Shown here: piece after piece, positions 19,769-30,200 of the stretch | How positions within the stretch are numbered: the stretch's first letter is position 1 | How the letters are laid out: the number at the start of each line of letters is the position of its first letter | The notes under the pieces: model-generated | Database searches by the model: none | What the model was told of the DNA's origin: nothing | The model's input: the letters and a program-made list of their open reading frames with translations, nothing else | Assembly: GCA_017523725.1 (NCBI GenBank) | Contig: JAFWVY010000016.1 | Location: forward strand, 1-64,000 | DNA length: 64,000 bases | Direction of reading: 5' to 3' | DNA from: Bacteroidales bacterium | GTDB lineage: Bacteria; Bacteroidota; Bacteroidia; Bacteroidales; UBA4181 | Position numbers and translations under genes: made by a program

Positions 19769-20806
19769 ATGAAAAAGTACATGAATTACAGAAGATTGAC
19801 AACGCGTGCGGCGGTATTGTCCGTGGCGGTCGTGTTGTGTGCATGCGGCGGTCCGTCGGCTCAGGAGGGAGCGGCGGTCAGAGACGAAGCTATCAAAGTG
19901 AAGACCGAGCGGGTATATCTTCAGGCGGTGCCCCAGACCTATGAATTCACAGCCACTGTCGAAGCCAATGCGGTGAACCGCATTGCGCCGCAGCAGGGCG
20001 GCCGCATCGACCGGATCTATGTCGAAGTGGGCGACCGTGTGGCGGCCGGCACCAAGCTGGTGCAAATGGAGGAGGCTTCGCTGAAGCAGTCCAGGGCGCA
20101 GTTGGACAATCTCGAGACAAGTTTTGCCCGGATCGATGAACTGTACAAGATCGGCGGCATCTCGAAATCCGACTGGGATGCACAGAAGACCGCCCTCGAG
20201 ATGGCCCGTACCGCTTACCAGAACCTGTCGTCTAATACACAGCTGCTCAGCCCCATTTCGGGTATCGTGACGGCCCGCAACTACGACAGCGGAGACCTCT
20301 ACGGCGGCAGTCCGATTCTCGAAGTGCAGCAGATATCTCCTGTCAAGCTGCTCATCAATATTTCGGAACGTTACTATACGGCTGTCTCGAAAGGCATGAC
20401 GGTGTCGGTGCGGGTGGATGTCTATGGCGACGAAGAGTTCGAGGGGAAGGTCAGCCTGATCTATCCCACCATCGACGGCCAGACACATACTTTTCCGGTC
20501 GAGGTCGTGATTCCCAACCGGGACCTCCGCATCCGTCCGGGCATGTATGCGCGCGTGACGGTCAACTTCGGCGATGAGCAATATGTGGTGATTCCCGACC
20601 AGGCGGTCGTCCGCCAGTCTGGTTCAGGCGACCGTTTTGTCTATGTGTACAATGCGGACGGTACGGTGTCGATGAACCGGGTGGTGCTGGGACGCCGTCT
20701 CGACAACGCCTACGAAGTGCTTTCGGGTGTCCCTGACGATGCCCAGGTCGTCGTTGCCGGTCAGAGCAAACTGACCAACGGCTCCAAGGTGGAAATTGTA
20801 AAATAA
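19769..20806 (+). CDS. RND-pump membrane fusion lipoprotein (cassette 1)
   Basis: A 345-residue HlyD/AcrA-type periplasmic adaptor. The N-terminus is a lipoprotein signal (AVVLCACGGPS) placing it in the membrane on Cys. The barrel-sandwich (lipoyl) halves are ATVEANAVNRIAPQQGGRIDRI and SPISGIVTARNY, joined by a short helical hairpin (EEASLKQSRAQLDNLETSF); a beta-barrel and a membrane-proximal domain follow. It links the upstream TolC protein and the downstream RND permease. The short hairpin suggests direct tip contact with the channel. Confidence 0.95.
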   Translation: MKKYMNYRRLTTRAAVLSVAVVLCACGGPSAQEGAAVRDEAIKVKTERVYLQAVPQTYEFTATVEANAVNRIAPQQGGRIDRIYVEVGDRVAAGTKLVQMEEASLKQSRAQLDNLETSFARIDELYKIGGISKSDWDAQKTALEMARTAYQNLSSNTQLLSPISGIVTARNYDSGDLYGGSPILEVQQISPVKLLINISERYYTAVSKGMTVSVRVDVYGDEEFEGKVSLIYPTIDGQTHTFPVEVVIPNRDLRIRPGMYARVTVNFGDEQYVVIPDQAVVRQSGSGDRFVYVYNADGTVSMNRVVLGRRLDNAYEVLSGVPDDAQVVVAGQSKLTNGSKVEIVK

Positions 20807-20812
20807 GCGCGT

Positions 20813-23800
20813 ATGAGCCTGTACGAACGTTCTGTCAAGAAACCTATCACGACAGCTCTTGTCTATTTGGCTGTCATCGTATTGGGCGTCTTCTCGTTCT
20901 TCAAGCTGTCGGTGGACCTGTTGCCCGACATGGGAGAGAACATCCTGATGGTCATTACGTATTACAACGGCGCCAGTGCGGCCGACATCGAGAACAATGT
21001 CAGCCGGCCGTTGGAGAACACGCTGAACGGTGTCAGCGATCTGAAGCATATCACGTCCTACTCGCGGGAAAACCTCTCCTTCATCATGATGGAGTATGAG
21101 TACGGGGTGGACATCGATGAGGCGACCAACGATGTGCGCGACAAACTGAACATGGTCACTTCGTCGCTGCCTGACGATGCCGGTACGCCGTTCATCTTCA
21201 AGTTCAGCGCAGAAGACTTGCCGATCATGGTTCTGACGGTCAAGGCGCAGGAAAGCATGAATGCGCTCTACAAGATTCTCGATGACCGGGTGGCATCGCC
21301 CCTGAGCCGTATCAACGGCGTGGGTACCGTTTCGATTGCCGGTGCGCCGCAGCGTGAAATCCAGGTCTATTGCGATCCGTACAAACTGGAATCGTACGGC
21401 ATGTCCATCGAGAGCATCTCGGCCGTCATTGCCTCTGAGAACCGGAACACGCCGACCGGCAACATCGACATCGGTTCCAGGACCTATTCCATGCGCGTCG
21501 AGGGCGAATTCTCCGATGCCACACAGCTGCGCGACATGATTATCGGTCACTACAACGGGCAGGATGTCTATCTGCGGGACGTGGCCGTCGTCAAGGACAC
21601 GATCCAGGAACGCATGCTCGAGGCATACAATGACGGGGTCCAGGGCGGCATGATCGTGGTGCAGAAACAATCGGGCGCCAACTCGGTGGCCATTTCCAAC
21701 GCCGTGCTGGCCAAGTTGCCCGAACTGCAGGCCGAACTTCCGTCCGATGTGATTATCACGCCGTTGGTCAATACCTCCGACAACATCGTCAACACGGTGA
21801 ACAGCCTGAAGGAGACGATTATCATCACGTTGCTGCTGGTTGTGGCCGTGGTGTTGTTCTTCCTCGGCCGGTGGCGTGCCACCATCATTGTGGCCGTGGT
21901 GATCCCCGTGTCGCTCATCGCCTCGCTTATCTACCTCTGGATATCAGGCAATACGCTGAATATCATATCCCTGTCATCGCTCAGTATCGCCATCGGCCTG
22001 GTCGTGGACGATGCTATCGTGGTGTTGGAGAATATCACCACCCATATCACCCGCGGTACCAAGCCGAAACCGGCTGCCATCTTTGCCACCAGCGAAGTGT
22101 CGGTCTCCATCGTGGCTTCCACGCTGGTCATTTTCGCCGTGTTTATCCCGCTGACCATGACTTCCGGCATGGCGGGCATTCTGTTCAAACAGCTGGGATG
22201 GATGATTTCCATCATCATCTTCATTTCGCTGATGGCTTCCATGTCGCTGACTCCGATGCTGTCATCGGTGCTGTTGCGGTTGAACCCCGAACACGGCCGT
22301 GTGTACCGCATTCTCTATTCGCCCGTCGAAAAGTTCCTTTCGGCGCTGGACCGTTGGTATGCCGGCGTACTGGGCTGGGCGTTGCTGCACCGCAGGTGGA
22401 TCGTGCTGGGCGCTGCCGCCATTGTGGTCTTTGCCCTGATGCTGATACCCCGTATCCCGACTGAATTCTTCCCGACGATGGACAACGCGCGTCTGTCCAT
22501 CACGGTCAACTTCCCGATAGGAACGCGCATCGAACAGAGCCGGGCTTTCGCCAAGGAATTCACGAAGCATCTGCAGGAGAATTATCCCGAGATTCTCGGG
22601 ACCAACTTCTCGGTGGGCCAGGCGGATGACTCGAACCTGTTCGGCATGCTCCAGACCAACGGCGAATACGTGGTGTCGTTCAATATCAAGCTGAAAAGCA
22701 AGGTGGACCGCACGCGCGGTGTGCTGGAGCTGGCGGACGGCATCCGGGCTGACCTTGCGGAATATCCTGAGATCAGGACGTACGCGGTCGGTCTCGGCAG
22801 CGGTATGAGTTCGCAGTCCAGCGTCGATCTTGAAATCTATGGCTATGACTTCGCAGAAACCGATGCGATAGCCGCCGAGTTTGCCTCGCGGATGCGCAAG
22901 GTGGAGGGTTGTACCGAAGTGTCGATCAGCCGTGATGAGTACACGCCGGAAATCGAGGTGGAATTCGATCGGGAGAAACTGATCCAGAACGGGTTGAGCA
23001 CCACAACAGCTGCTACGTATATCCGCAACCGGTTCAACGGTGCCATCGCTTCGTACTACCGGGAGGACGGCGAAGAATACGACATCCGGGTACGGTATGC
23101 GCCGGAATTCAGGAATTCGGTGGAATCCATCGAGAACATCCTGATATACAATAATGCCGGCCGCGGTATCCGGGTCGGCGAAGTCGGCCGTGTCGTGGAG
23201 AAACTCACGCCGCCGACCATCGAGCGCAAGGACCGCCAGCGTCTGGTGACGGTGTCCTGCATCGTCGGCAAGGGCGCGGTGTTGAGCGATATCGTGGCGG
23301 CCGCCGAGCGCGAACTGTCGCAGATGGATGTGCCGGCCGACATTCTGACCAATGTCGGCGGAACCTATGAGGACCAGCAGGATGCCTTCAAGGACCTGTT
23401 CACCATGATGCTTCTGATTGTCATTCTGGTCTATATCGTCATTGCCGCCCAGTTTGAATCGTTCACCTATCCGTTTGTCATCATGTTCTCCGTGCCGTTC
23501 GGTTTCGCCGGCGTGCTGTTCGGGTTCTTCCTGACCAAAACGGCGCTCGGTGTCATGGCGCTCATCGGTCTCATCATGCTGATCGGTATCGTAGTCAAGA
23601 ACGGTATTGTGCTGATAGATTATACGATTCTCTGCCGTGAACGCGGCATGAAGCTGTACGATGCGGTGGTCACGGCCGGTCGCAGCCGTCTGCGCCCGAT
23701 TCTGATGACCACGTGTACGACAGTTTTCGGCATGATTCCGTTGGCCCTGGGACGGGGAGAAGGTGCCGAGATGTGGAACTCGCTCGGTATGGCCGTGGCA

Positions 23801-23920
23801 TGGGGACTGACGTTCTCCACGGTGGTCACCCTGTTGCTCATCCCGGTTATCTACAGTATATTCGCCGATTTCGGCCTGAAACGCCAGGACCGTATCTCGG
23901 CCAGAAAATCCGAAGCCTAA
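20813..23920 (+). CDS. RND multidrug-type efflux permease (cassette 1)
   Basis: A 1035-residue inner-membrane RND transporter that exports substrates using the proton gradient. The 12 transmembrane helices and two large periplasmic loops of the family are present. The proton-relay set is complete: Asp399-Asp400 in TM4 (GLVVDDAIVV) and Lys929 in TM10 (GIVVKNGIVL), as in AcrB. It is most like the HAE1 (drug/hydrophobe) branch; nothing marks it as a metal pump. The start is 6 bases after the fusion protein stop. It serves as an internal comparison for the altered relay residues of the two RND proteins at 33-41 kb. Confidence 0.95.
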   Translation: MSLYERSVKKPITTALVYLAVIVLGVFSFFKLSVDLLPDMGENILMVITYYNGASAADIENNVSRPLENTLNGVSDLKHITSYSRENLSFIMMEYEYGVDIDEATNDVRDKLNMVTSSLPDDAGTPFIFKFSAEDLPIMVLTVKAQESMNALYKILDDRVASPLSRINGVGTVSIAGAPQREIQVYCDPYKLESYGMSIESISAVIASENRNTPTGNIDIGSRTYSMRVEGEFSDATQLRDMIIGHYNGQDVYLRDVAVVKDTIQERMLEAYNDGVQGGMIVVQKQSGANSVAISNAVLAKLPELQAELPSDVIITPLVNTSDNIVNTVNSLKETIIITLLLVVAVVLFFLGRWRATIIVAVVIPVSLIASLIYLWISGNTLNIISLSSLSIAIGLVVDDAIVVLENITTHITRGTKPKPAAIFATSEVSVSIVASTLVIFAVFIPLTMTSGMAGILFKQLGWMISIIIFISLMASMSLTPMLSSVLLRLNPEHGRVYRILYSPVEKFLSALDRWYAGVLGWALLHRRWIVLGAAAIVVFALMLIPRIPTEFFPTMDNARLSITVNFPIGTRIEQSRAFAKEFTKHLQENYPEILGTNFSVGQADDSNLFGMLQTNGEYVVSFNIKLKSKVDRTRGVLELADGIRADLAEYPEIRTYAVGLGSGMSSQSSVDLEIYGYDFAETDAIAAEFASRMRKVEGCTEVSISRDEYTPEIEVEFDREKLIQNGLSTTTAATYIRNRFNGAIASYYREDGEEYDIRVRYAPEFRNSVESIENILIYNNAGRGIRVGEVGRVVEKLTPPTIERKDRQRLVTVSCIVGKGAVLSDIVAAAERELSQMDVPADILTNVGGTYEDQQDAFKDLFTMMLLIVILVYIVIAAQFESFTYPFVIMFSVPFGFAGVLFGFFLTKTALGVMALIGLIMLIGIVVKNGIVLIDYTILCRERGMKLYDAVVTAGRSRLRPILMTTCTTVFGMIPLALGRGEGAEMWNSLGMAVAWGLTFSTVVTLLLIPVIYSIFADFGLKRQDRISARKSEA

Positions 23921-23930
23921 ACAGTAAGCC

Positions 23931-24233
23931 ATGAAAGCAGTTTTTATCTCCTTTTACGAAGCTTTTTACGACGAAGTCCTGGAAGTCCTGGACCGTCATG
24001 GAGTGAACGGGTTCACGTCGTGGCCCACGGTGTACGGCCGGGGTTCCGAAACCGGCGAACCGCATTACGGGACGCATGCCTGGCCTACCACCAACGCGGC
24101 GGTACTGGCCTTCATGGACGATGCCAAGGTGGCGCCGCTGCTCAAGTCGCTCCATGAGCTTGACCTGTCTGCCGAGCAGCAGGGACTGCGCGCTTTCGTG
24201 TTGCAGGCCGAAGAAATGACCGACCGGATGTAA
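23931..24233 (+). CDS. Small PII-like protein linked to RND pump (PG0541-like)
   Basis: A 100-residue protein resembling the PG0541-type small proteins that follow RND pumps in Bacteroidales, believed to adopt a PII-like ferredoxin fold. It begins with a beta strand (MKAVFISFY), then a helix ([15 protein letters not shown]), a loop rich in Gly/His/Trp/Thr ([19 protein letters not shown]), a strand with AVLAFMDD and a final helix and strand ([11 protein letters not shown]), which is the beta-alpha-beta-beta-alpha-beta order. The central loop is where PII proteins bind nucleotides or metals; His and Glu are present. It is probably a regulator or sensor for the pump; that is inference. Confidence 0.65.
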   Translation: MKAVFISFYEAFYDEVLEVLDRHGVNGFTSWPTVYGRGSETGEPHYGTHAWPTTNAAVLAFMDDAKVAPLLKSLHELDLSAEQQGLRAFVLQAEEMTDRM

Positions 24234-24271
24234 TGTATGCCGGCCGCGTGCTGGATTTTGCGGGGAATCCG

Positions 24272-24279
24272 TATATTTG
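24272..24279 (+). promoter_or_regulatory. Promoter -7 element of gcvT-comB
   Basis: TATATTTG is an exact match, ending 18 bases before the ATG at 24298. It overlaps the alternative in-frame ATG at 24277, which is therefore excluded. Confidence 0.65.
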
Positions 24280-24297
24280 TGCAAAATATACCCCCTG

Positions 24298-25386
24298 ATG
24301 AAATCCACTGTTTTTGAATCTATCCATATCGCATTGGGAGCCCGCATGGCTCCCTTTGCCGGTTTTAACATGCCGATATCCTATACCGGCGTGAATGAAG
24401 AACACATGACGGTCCGGGAGCGCGTAGGCGTTTTCGATGTGTCGCACATGGGTGAGATCTATGTGCGCGGTCCGCAGGCGCTGGCGTTGGTGCAGCGCGT
24501 GACGACCAACGACGCCTCCATTCTGCCGTGCGGCAAGGCACAGTATTCCTGCATGCCCAACGGACATGGCGGCATCGTCGACGATATCCTGGTGTACCAC
24601 TGTCGCGAAGATGAATATCTGCTGGTGGTGAACGCTTCGAACACCGACAAGGACGAGGCGTGGCTCCGGGAGCAGAATACGGTGGGAGCCGTCATTGAGA
24701 ATGTCTCCGACCAGGTCTCCCAGCTGGCAGTCCAGGGTCCCAGGGCTTTGGACGTACTGCAGGCGCTGACAAAGGCCGACCTGCAGTCCATGCCGTCCTA
24801 CACTTTCCTGCATGCGCCGGTCGCGGGCGTTCCGGACGTGTTGGTCTCACGCACCGGCTATACGGGCAATGACGGATTCGAACTCTATTTTGCCAACGAA
24901 GCCGGACCGGCTTTGTGGAATGCTCTGTTCGAGGAAGGTTATCGCTACGGTATCCAGCCGATCGGTCTGGGCGCCCGCGATACGCTGCGGCTCGAAATGG
25001 GCTTCTGCCTGTATGGCAACGACATTGACGACACCACGTCGCCCATCGAGGCGGGACTGGGCTGGATTACCCGCTTTGTCCCGGACAAGGATTTCATAGA
25101 CAGGGAGCTGCTTTATGAACAGAAAGCGCAGGGCGTGAAACGCCGCCTTGTCGGACTGCGTATGACCGACAAGGGCATCCCGCGTCACGGCTTCCCCATC
25201 ACCGATGCGGAAGGCCGTCCGGTCGGACAGGTGACATCGGGTACCATGTCACCCTGCCTGAAGGAAGGTATCGCCATGGGTTACGTGGAGGTGCCGCACG
25301 ACGTACCGGGCAGCGAGGTCTGCATCGAAATCCGGGGCCGTCTGCTGCGGGCGGCCGTCGTCCGGAAACCTTTCGTTCGTCTCTGA
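24298..25386 (+). CDS. gcvT: Glycine cleavage system aminomethyltransferase (T protein)
   Basis: A 362-residue T protein that takes the aminomethyl group from the lipoylated H protein, releasing ammonia and making 5,10-methylene-tetrahydrofolate. Family features are [17 protein letters not shown] near the N-terminus, [10 protein letters not shown], the catalytic/folate Asp region in [11 protein letters not shown], and a C-terminal barrel domain (GHP-type [21 protein letters not shown]). Length is normal. The other Gcv proteins (P, H) are not in the window. The stop is one base from the comB ATG, so the two are co-translated. Confidence 0.96.
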   Translation: MKSTVFESIHIALGARMAPFAGFNMPISYTGVNEEHMTVRERVGVFDVSHMGEIYVRGPQALALVQRVTTNDASILPCGKAQYSCMPNGHGGIVDDILVYHCREDEYLLVVNASNTDKDEAWLREQNTVGAVIENVSDQVSQLAVQGPRALDVLQALTKADLQSMPSYTFLHAPVAGVPDVLVSRTGYTGNDGFELYFANEAGPALWNALFEEGYRYGIQPIGLGARDTLRLEMGFCLYGNDIDDTTSPIEAGLGWITRFVPDKDFIDRELLYEQKAQGVKRRLVGLRMTDKGIPRHGFPITDAEGRPVGQVTSGTMSPCLKEGIAMGYVEVPHDVPGSEVCIEIRGRLLRAAVVRKPFVRL

Positions 25387-25387
25387 C

Positions 25388-26092
25388 ATGCCTTCGGTCG
25401 AAGTATGTCCCGTACCGGGCGCCTTCAAGGCGTATAACAGTCCCGGATCAACGGTTGTCGTGGTGGATATTCTCCGTGCCACGACGGCCATCTGCGCCGC
25501 GTTCATGAACGGTGCGCAGGCTGTGATTCCGGTCGGTTCCGTGGCCAGTCTCCGCCGTTATGTCGGGACGGGCTGTCTGATTGCGGGAGAGCGGGGCGGC
25601 ATCCGACTGCCTTTTGCCGATTTCGACAATGCTCCGGAGGCTTTTACCCCGGAACAGGTGGCCGGACGCCGCATCGCCTACAGCACTACCAACGGTACGC
25701 AGGCCATCCGTCTGGCTTCGGCCTGCCATCAGGTTTATATCGGTTCTTATTTCAACTACACGGCCCTCTGCGACCGTCTGGTCCGCGAGGGACGTGACGT
25801 GCTGTTGCTGTGTGCCGGCTGGCGTGGCCGTTTCAGCTTGGAAGACACGCTGTTCGCCGGTGCGGTGGTTGTCCGGTTGCAACAGGAGGGTTTTGATGTA
25901 TCGTGCGATGCGGCCCTGGCGGCGTCCGGCCTCTGGACCGCAGCATCGGAAGACCTGCCGGCCAGTGTCCGGAAAAGTTCGCATGCCGCCCGGCTGAGGC
26001 AGCTGGGACTGGCAACGACCATAGACTACTGTCACATTTTCGACCGGACCGGTGTCGTGCCCCATTATGCGGACGGAGAACTGACTGTCTGA
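25388..26092 (+). CDS. comB: ComB-family 2-phosphosulfolactate phosphatase-like protein
   Basis: A 234-residue ComB-family protein. In methanogens ComB removes phosphate from 2-phosphosulfolactate during coenzyme M synthesis with Mg2+; Bacteroidota homologues have no proven substrate. The family core is clear: VVVVDILRATTAICAAF with the metal-binding Asp and an Arg, IAGERGGIRLPFADFDNAP, YSTTNGTQAI, and LCAGWRGRFSLEDTLFAG. All regions expected for activity appear intact. Pairing with gcvT is by tight spacing and does not explain function. Sulfolactate or sulfonolipid metabolism is a speculation for this lineage. Confidence 0.87.
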   Translation: MPSVEVCPVPGAFKAYNSPGSTVVVVDILRATTAICAAFMNGAQAVIPVGSVASLRRYVGTGCLIAGERGGIRLPFADFDNAPEAFTPEQVAGRRIAYSTTNGTQAIRLASACHQVYIGSYFNYTALCDRLVREGRDVLLLCAGWRGRFSLEDTLFAGAVVVRLQQEGFDVSCDAALAASGLWTAASEDLPASVRKSSHAARLRQLGLATTIDYCHIFDRTGVVPHYADGELTV

Positions 26093-26121
26093 CCCGGCCG
26101 TCGGAGTCTTGCGAATTGTTA

Positions 26122-26137
26122 AAATCCGGCCGGATTT
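26122..26137 (+). terminator. Possible weak terminator after comB
   Basis: AAATCCGGCCGGATTT is a perfect 16-base palindrome 30 bases after the comB stop, followed by a T-rich run (ATTAATTTTTATT). A six-pair stem with a GGCC loop would be short, so termination is uncertain. Confidence 0.35.
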
Positions 26138-26200
26138 ATTAATTTTTATTAAAAGTCCGTCTTGTTTTTCCAAGGATGCGGCAAAATGCGCGGAAATAAC

Positions 26201-26208
26201 TACTTTTA
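26201..26208 (+). promoter_or_regulatory. Possible promoter -7 of the RND-ABC operon
   Basis: TACTTTTA is one base from TAnnTTTG. It would give a leader of about 145 bases before the first gene, with a strong hairpin inside it. Confidence 0.4.
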
Positions 26209-26250
26209 CACTTCCTAAGTAAAACATTTAAAGCAGTTTAGAAAAGTGAA

Positions 26251-26292
26251 AAACAGAACCTTGAAAGGCGCAACCGGTAAGCGGTTCTGTTT
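26251..26292 (+). promoter_or_regulatory. Leader hairpin upstream of the RND-ABC operon
   Basis: AAACAGAACC (26251-26260) pairs perfectly with GGTTCTGTTT (26283-26292) over a 22-base loop. It has no long T tail and lies 70 bases before the first ATG, so a role in message stability or regulation is more likely than simple termination. Confidence 0.4.
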
Positions 26293-26362
26293 AAACCTTT
26301 TGGAGCCGAAATGGTCAAAACCGACATATTTCCTGTTATAAAAATTTAAACATTTACATGCT

Positions 26363-27259
26363 ATGAGCATCATAATTGAAGGTTTAAATAAAATTTATCC
26401 GAGTGGAAATCATGCACTTAAAGATGTGAACCTTACGATTCCGTCCGGCATGTTCGGCCTTCTCGGACCCAATGGAGCAGGGAAGTCAACGCTGATGCGC
26501 ATTCTGGTGGCGCTTATGGAGCCCACGTCAGGCAAGGTGTCGATGTTCGGTTACGACTTGCGGACGCAGAAGAAGGACATCCGGCGTATTCTGGGTTATC
26601 TGCCCCAGGATTTCCGCTTCTTTGCGAAATATAAAACCTATGAATTCCTCGACTATGCGGCCCGTCTGTCGGGTATCACCAACAGCCGTGTCCGCAAGCA
26701 GAAGGTGGCTGACATGCTTGAGCAGGTCGGCCTGTACGATGCCCGTGACCGTTTTGCCTCGCGTCTGTCCGGCGGTATGAAACGCCGTCTGGGCATTGCG
26801 CAGGCGTTGATCCACGACCCCAAGATTATCATCGTGGACGAGCCGACGACCGGTCTGGACCCCGAGGAGCGTATCAAATTCCGCAACATTCTGACCAATA
26901 TCGCCGAACATGATGTGTCCATCATCCTTTCTACGCACATTGTCGGCGATATTTCGTCGTCTTGTACCCACATGACGTTGATGAACAGGGGACAGGTTTC
27001 GTTCTTCGGTTCTCCCGAAGACCTCCTCAAGGCGGCGGAAGGTTCTGTCTGGCTGATTCATGCCAACGACGAAGAATTCCACGAAATCATCGAGAAATAT
27101 CCTGTGGTTGCGACAATCCCCGCCGAAAAGGGCTGGGATGTACAGGTTGTCACCAAGGATATCGACCCGCGGTATAAGGCCGAGGCGATGGTGCCCAATC
27201 TGGAGCATGCCTACGTGCATTTCATCGATACGACATTCAACGAGTGGTCGAACGCGTAA
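26363..27259 (+). CDS. ABC transporter ATPase, first gene of the RND-ABC operon
   Basis: A 298-residue ABC-2 type nucleotide-binding protein. Walker A is GPNGAGKST (Gly35-Thr43), the Q-loop region LPQDF, the signature LSGGMKRR, Walker B IIIVDEPTTGLD and the switch histidine in STHIVGD are all intact, so it should hydrolyse ATP. About 60 residues after the ATPase core end in PNLEHAYVHFIDTTF. The same closing pattern (PNLEDAYLCML) and a shared ISSSC near the H-loop occur in the ATPase fused to the RND protein at 36.6-41.3 kb, so the two are paralogues and could form a heterodimer. It is 12 bases from the permease gene. Confidence 0.95.
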   Translation: MSIIIEGLNKIYPSGNHALKDVNLTIPSGMFGLLGPNGAGKSTLMRILVALMEPTSGKVSMFGYDLRTQKKDIRRILGYLPQDFRFFAKYKTYEFLDYAARLSGITNSRVRKQKVADMLEQVGLYDARDRFASRLSGGMKRRLGIAQALIHDPKIIIVDEPTTGLDPEERIKFRNILTNIAEHDVSIILSTHIVGDISSSCTHMTLMNRGQVSFFGSPEDLLKAAEGSVWLIHANDEEFHEIIEKYPVVATIPAEKGWDVQVVTKDIDPRYKAEAMVPNLEHAYVHFIDTTFNEWSNA

Positions 27260-27271
27260 ACACGGGGGGAT

Positions 27272-30200
27272 ATGGTAACATTAAACAATATTCTTTCCGT
27301 AGCCCATTATGAACGCAAGCTTCTGCTGCGTTCTTGGTTTTTCAGGGTGTTCGCCATCCTGGTCATACTGGCGTTCGTCGTCATCAACATGGCCACGCTG
27401 AGCGATGTCGGCATGTCCACGTGGCTCTACCGCGCCATTCCTTCGACGATTCCGTATTTCAACCTGACGCTGCTGAACGTGGCACAGGCGGTCATCGCCA
27501 TCTTCCTTTCGGCTGATTTCATCAAGCGGGACAAACAGCTGGACACCTCCGAGGTGTTCTATGTGCGTCCGCTCAGCAACGCCGAATATGTGCTCGGCAA
27601 GACATGGGGCAACCTGAGCGTCTTCTTCTTCCTGAACTTCGTGATGCTGCTGCTGGTCTATTTCTTCAACACCACGGCCTCCAATACCTATGTGGACTTT
27701 TCGTCCTACATTATTTATTTCCTGCTGATCACGGTGCCGACGCTGCTTTTCATCATGGGCCTTGCTTTCTGCGTGATGCTCATCCTGAACAACCAGGCAC
27801 TGACCTTTATCGTGCTGCTGGGTTATATCGCACTGACATTGTTCTATATCCAGGGCAAGTGGGATTATGTGTTCGACTATATGGCATACGGTCTGCCGAT
27901 GTTCCGTTCGACGGTGCTCGGGTTCACGGATCCTGTCAAACTGCTGTCGCTGCGCATCATGTATATTCTGCTGGGCGCCGGATTCATCTGCCTGACGGTC
28001 TATCTGTTCAAGCGTCTGCCGCATTCTCCTGCGCAGAAGTATCTTTTCCTGTTCCTTGCGCTGGGTTTCTTTGCCCTTTCGGGCATCATCGCCGTGCATC
28101 ATGTGATGCGTTTCAACGGCAATATTGAGGAACGCCGGCAGATGGTGGCGCTGAACGACGAATTCGGCGATTCACCGGTGATGCTGGTCGATGAATACGA
28201 TCTGACCATAGACCAGAAAGGGAACGGCATTTCGGTCGAAGCCGTCATGTTTGCCATTGCACAGGAATCTGCTTCGAAGTTCCTCTTCACGCTGAATCCC
28301 TCGCTCAAGGTCTCGTCGGTCCATACGCTGGACGGCCGTGACCTCCAGTACGAGCGGAATCTTCATCTGTTGTTCGTGGACATGGGCCGCGAAGTGGCGG
28401 TCGATGACACCGTGCAGGTGGTCGTGGAGTACGCCGGCTCGATCGACGAGAATATCTGTTACCTCGACATGTCACAGGCTGTCCTGCAGGCCAAGAATAC
28501 GTCGAACCGCATCAATTTCCCCAAGAAATATGCGTTCTCGACGTCCGGCTATTTCATGGTGACGCCCGAATCCTACTGGTATCCCCGTCCGGGCACGACT
28601 TTCAGCAACGTCCATTCCGGCTGGCAGCAGTCTTTCTTCAGTTATTACGATGTCCGGGTCAAGCCGGCCAAGGGGCTGGTGCCTGTCACGCAGGGTGCCC
28701 TGACCGATACGCTGGACGGCTATTTCCATTTCATGCCCGACACGCCGTTGCCGTCGGTCTCGCTGGCCATCGGCGACTACGTGCGCGAAAGCATTACCAA
28801 GAACAACGTGACCTACGGCGTCTATTATTTCAAGGGTCATGACTTCTTCAAGGACGGTCTGGACAGCATTCCAGATACCATTCCCGGCATGATCAACGAG
28901 ATCAAGGAAGATTTCGAGCGCACGGTTCAGATGACTTATCCTTACGACCGTTTCACGCTGGTGGAGGTACCCGGCCAGTTCTACTGCTATTCGCGGGCCT
29001 GGACGCAGACGGTCGACTGGACGCAGCCGGAGATGGTCTTCATGCCCGAGAAAGGCTATTCCATCAACTCCATCGAATTCACCAACCTTACCCGGCGGAT
29101 GCGGCGTTTCAGCCAGGTGATGCAAAGTCCGCAGGAACTGCAGATGCAGGCGCTCAACACATTCCTGTATTCCTTTACGAGTGAGTCAAGCATGGGTATG
29201 GGCATGGGCATGCGCGGGGCCGGTTTCACGTCGTCCAATCCGTGGTATCAGTATCCGCAGATGTACGACTTCCGGTACAATGTCTATTCTCCCGATCTGC
29301 CGATTGCCAACAGGATGGTTTCGAACTACCTGCAATCCAATATCCTGAGCGGTCGTGCCGGTTTCGGCAACTTCATGGGGCGTTCCATGAACGGTATGTC
29401 GGCCGAGGAACAGGCCAACGTGCTTCTGCAGCAGAAGTCGTTCGAACAGCTGTTGGTCGATACCAGCCGCAACAACGTCATCAACACCATCATCAACCTC
29501 AAGGCCTCGCAGCTCTTCGCCTACGGTGAGCTGGAAGCCGGGACCGAGAGGTTCAGCGAGAAATTCAAGGAAATCATCGAGATGTATCCATTCCAGAACC
29601 TGCGCTTCGAGCAGCTGCTTTCCCAGCTGAACGATTCCATCGGAGTGGATGTGTCCAAGTATGTGGACGACTGGTACCATACCACCAAAGTCCCGCGCTA
29701 CCTGTTCAGCAACCCGACCTACACCATGGTGTCCAACTGGTTGGAAACGGCCTACGAGATTACGCTCAAGGTTACCAACGACAGCGATGTGGACGGTTTG
29801 ATCAAACTGACGATCGCATACGCCTGGGGCAATGAGGACGCCGATGTGATTCCCGTGAAGGTCGGTGCGCACAAGACAGTGGAAGTGGTTGTCAACTCTG
29901 ATGTATATCCGCGGTCGATGACCATCAACACCATGGTGTCGCAGAACCTGCCGAATTCCATCAGCCAGAGTTTCACGCAGGCCGAGAACGAACGGCGTGA
30001 GTTGCGCGAGCCCGGGCAGTTCGAGGTGGAAGGCGTGGCCAACGCCGTACCGCCTGACGAGATCATTGTGGACAATGAGGACACGGCTTTGTTCTCGGTC
30101 ACCAATTACGAAATCACCGGCTTGCTCCAGAAATGGCTTCTTGAAGCCAAGGAAGAAGATAAATATCAGGCAATCATGAATTTCCGTCCGCCTCTGCGCT

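Noticed and set aside
17498-20581. A 1027-residue minus-strand open frame across the kinase, the TolC gene and the fusion protein gene
   Set aside because: It overlaps three good genes, changes from antisense to another sense frame along its length, and shows shadow composition.
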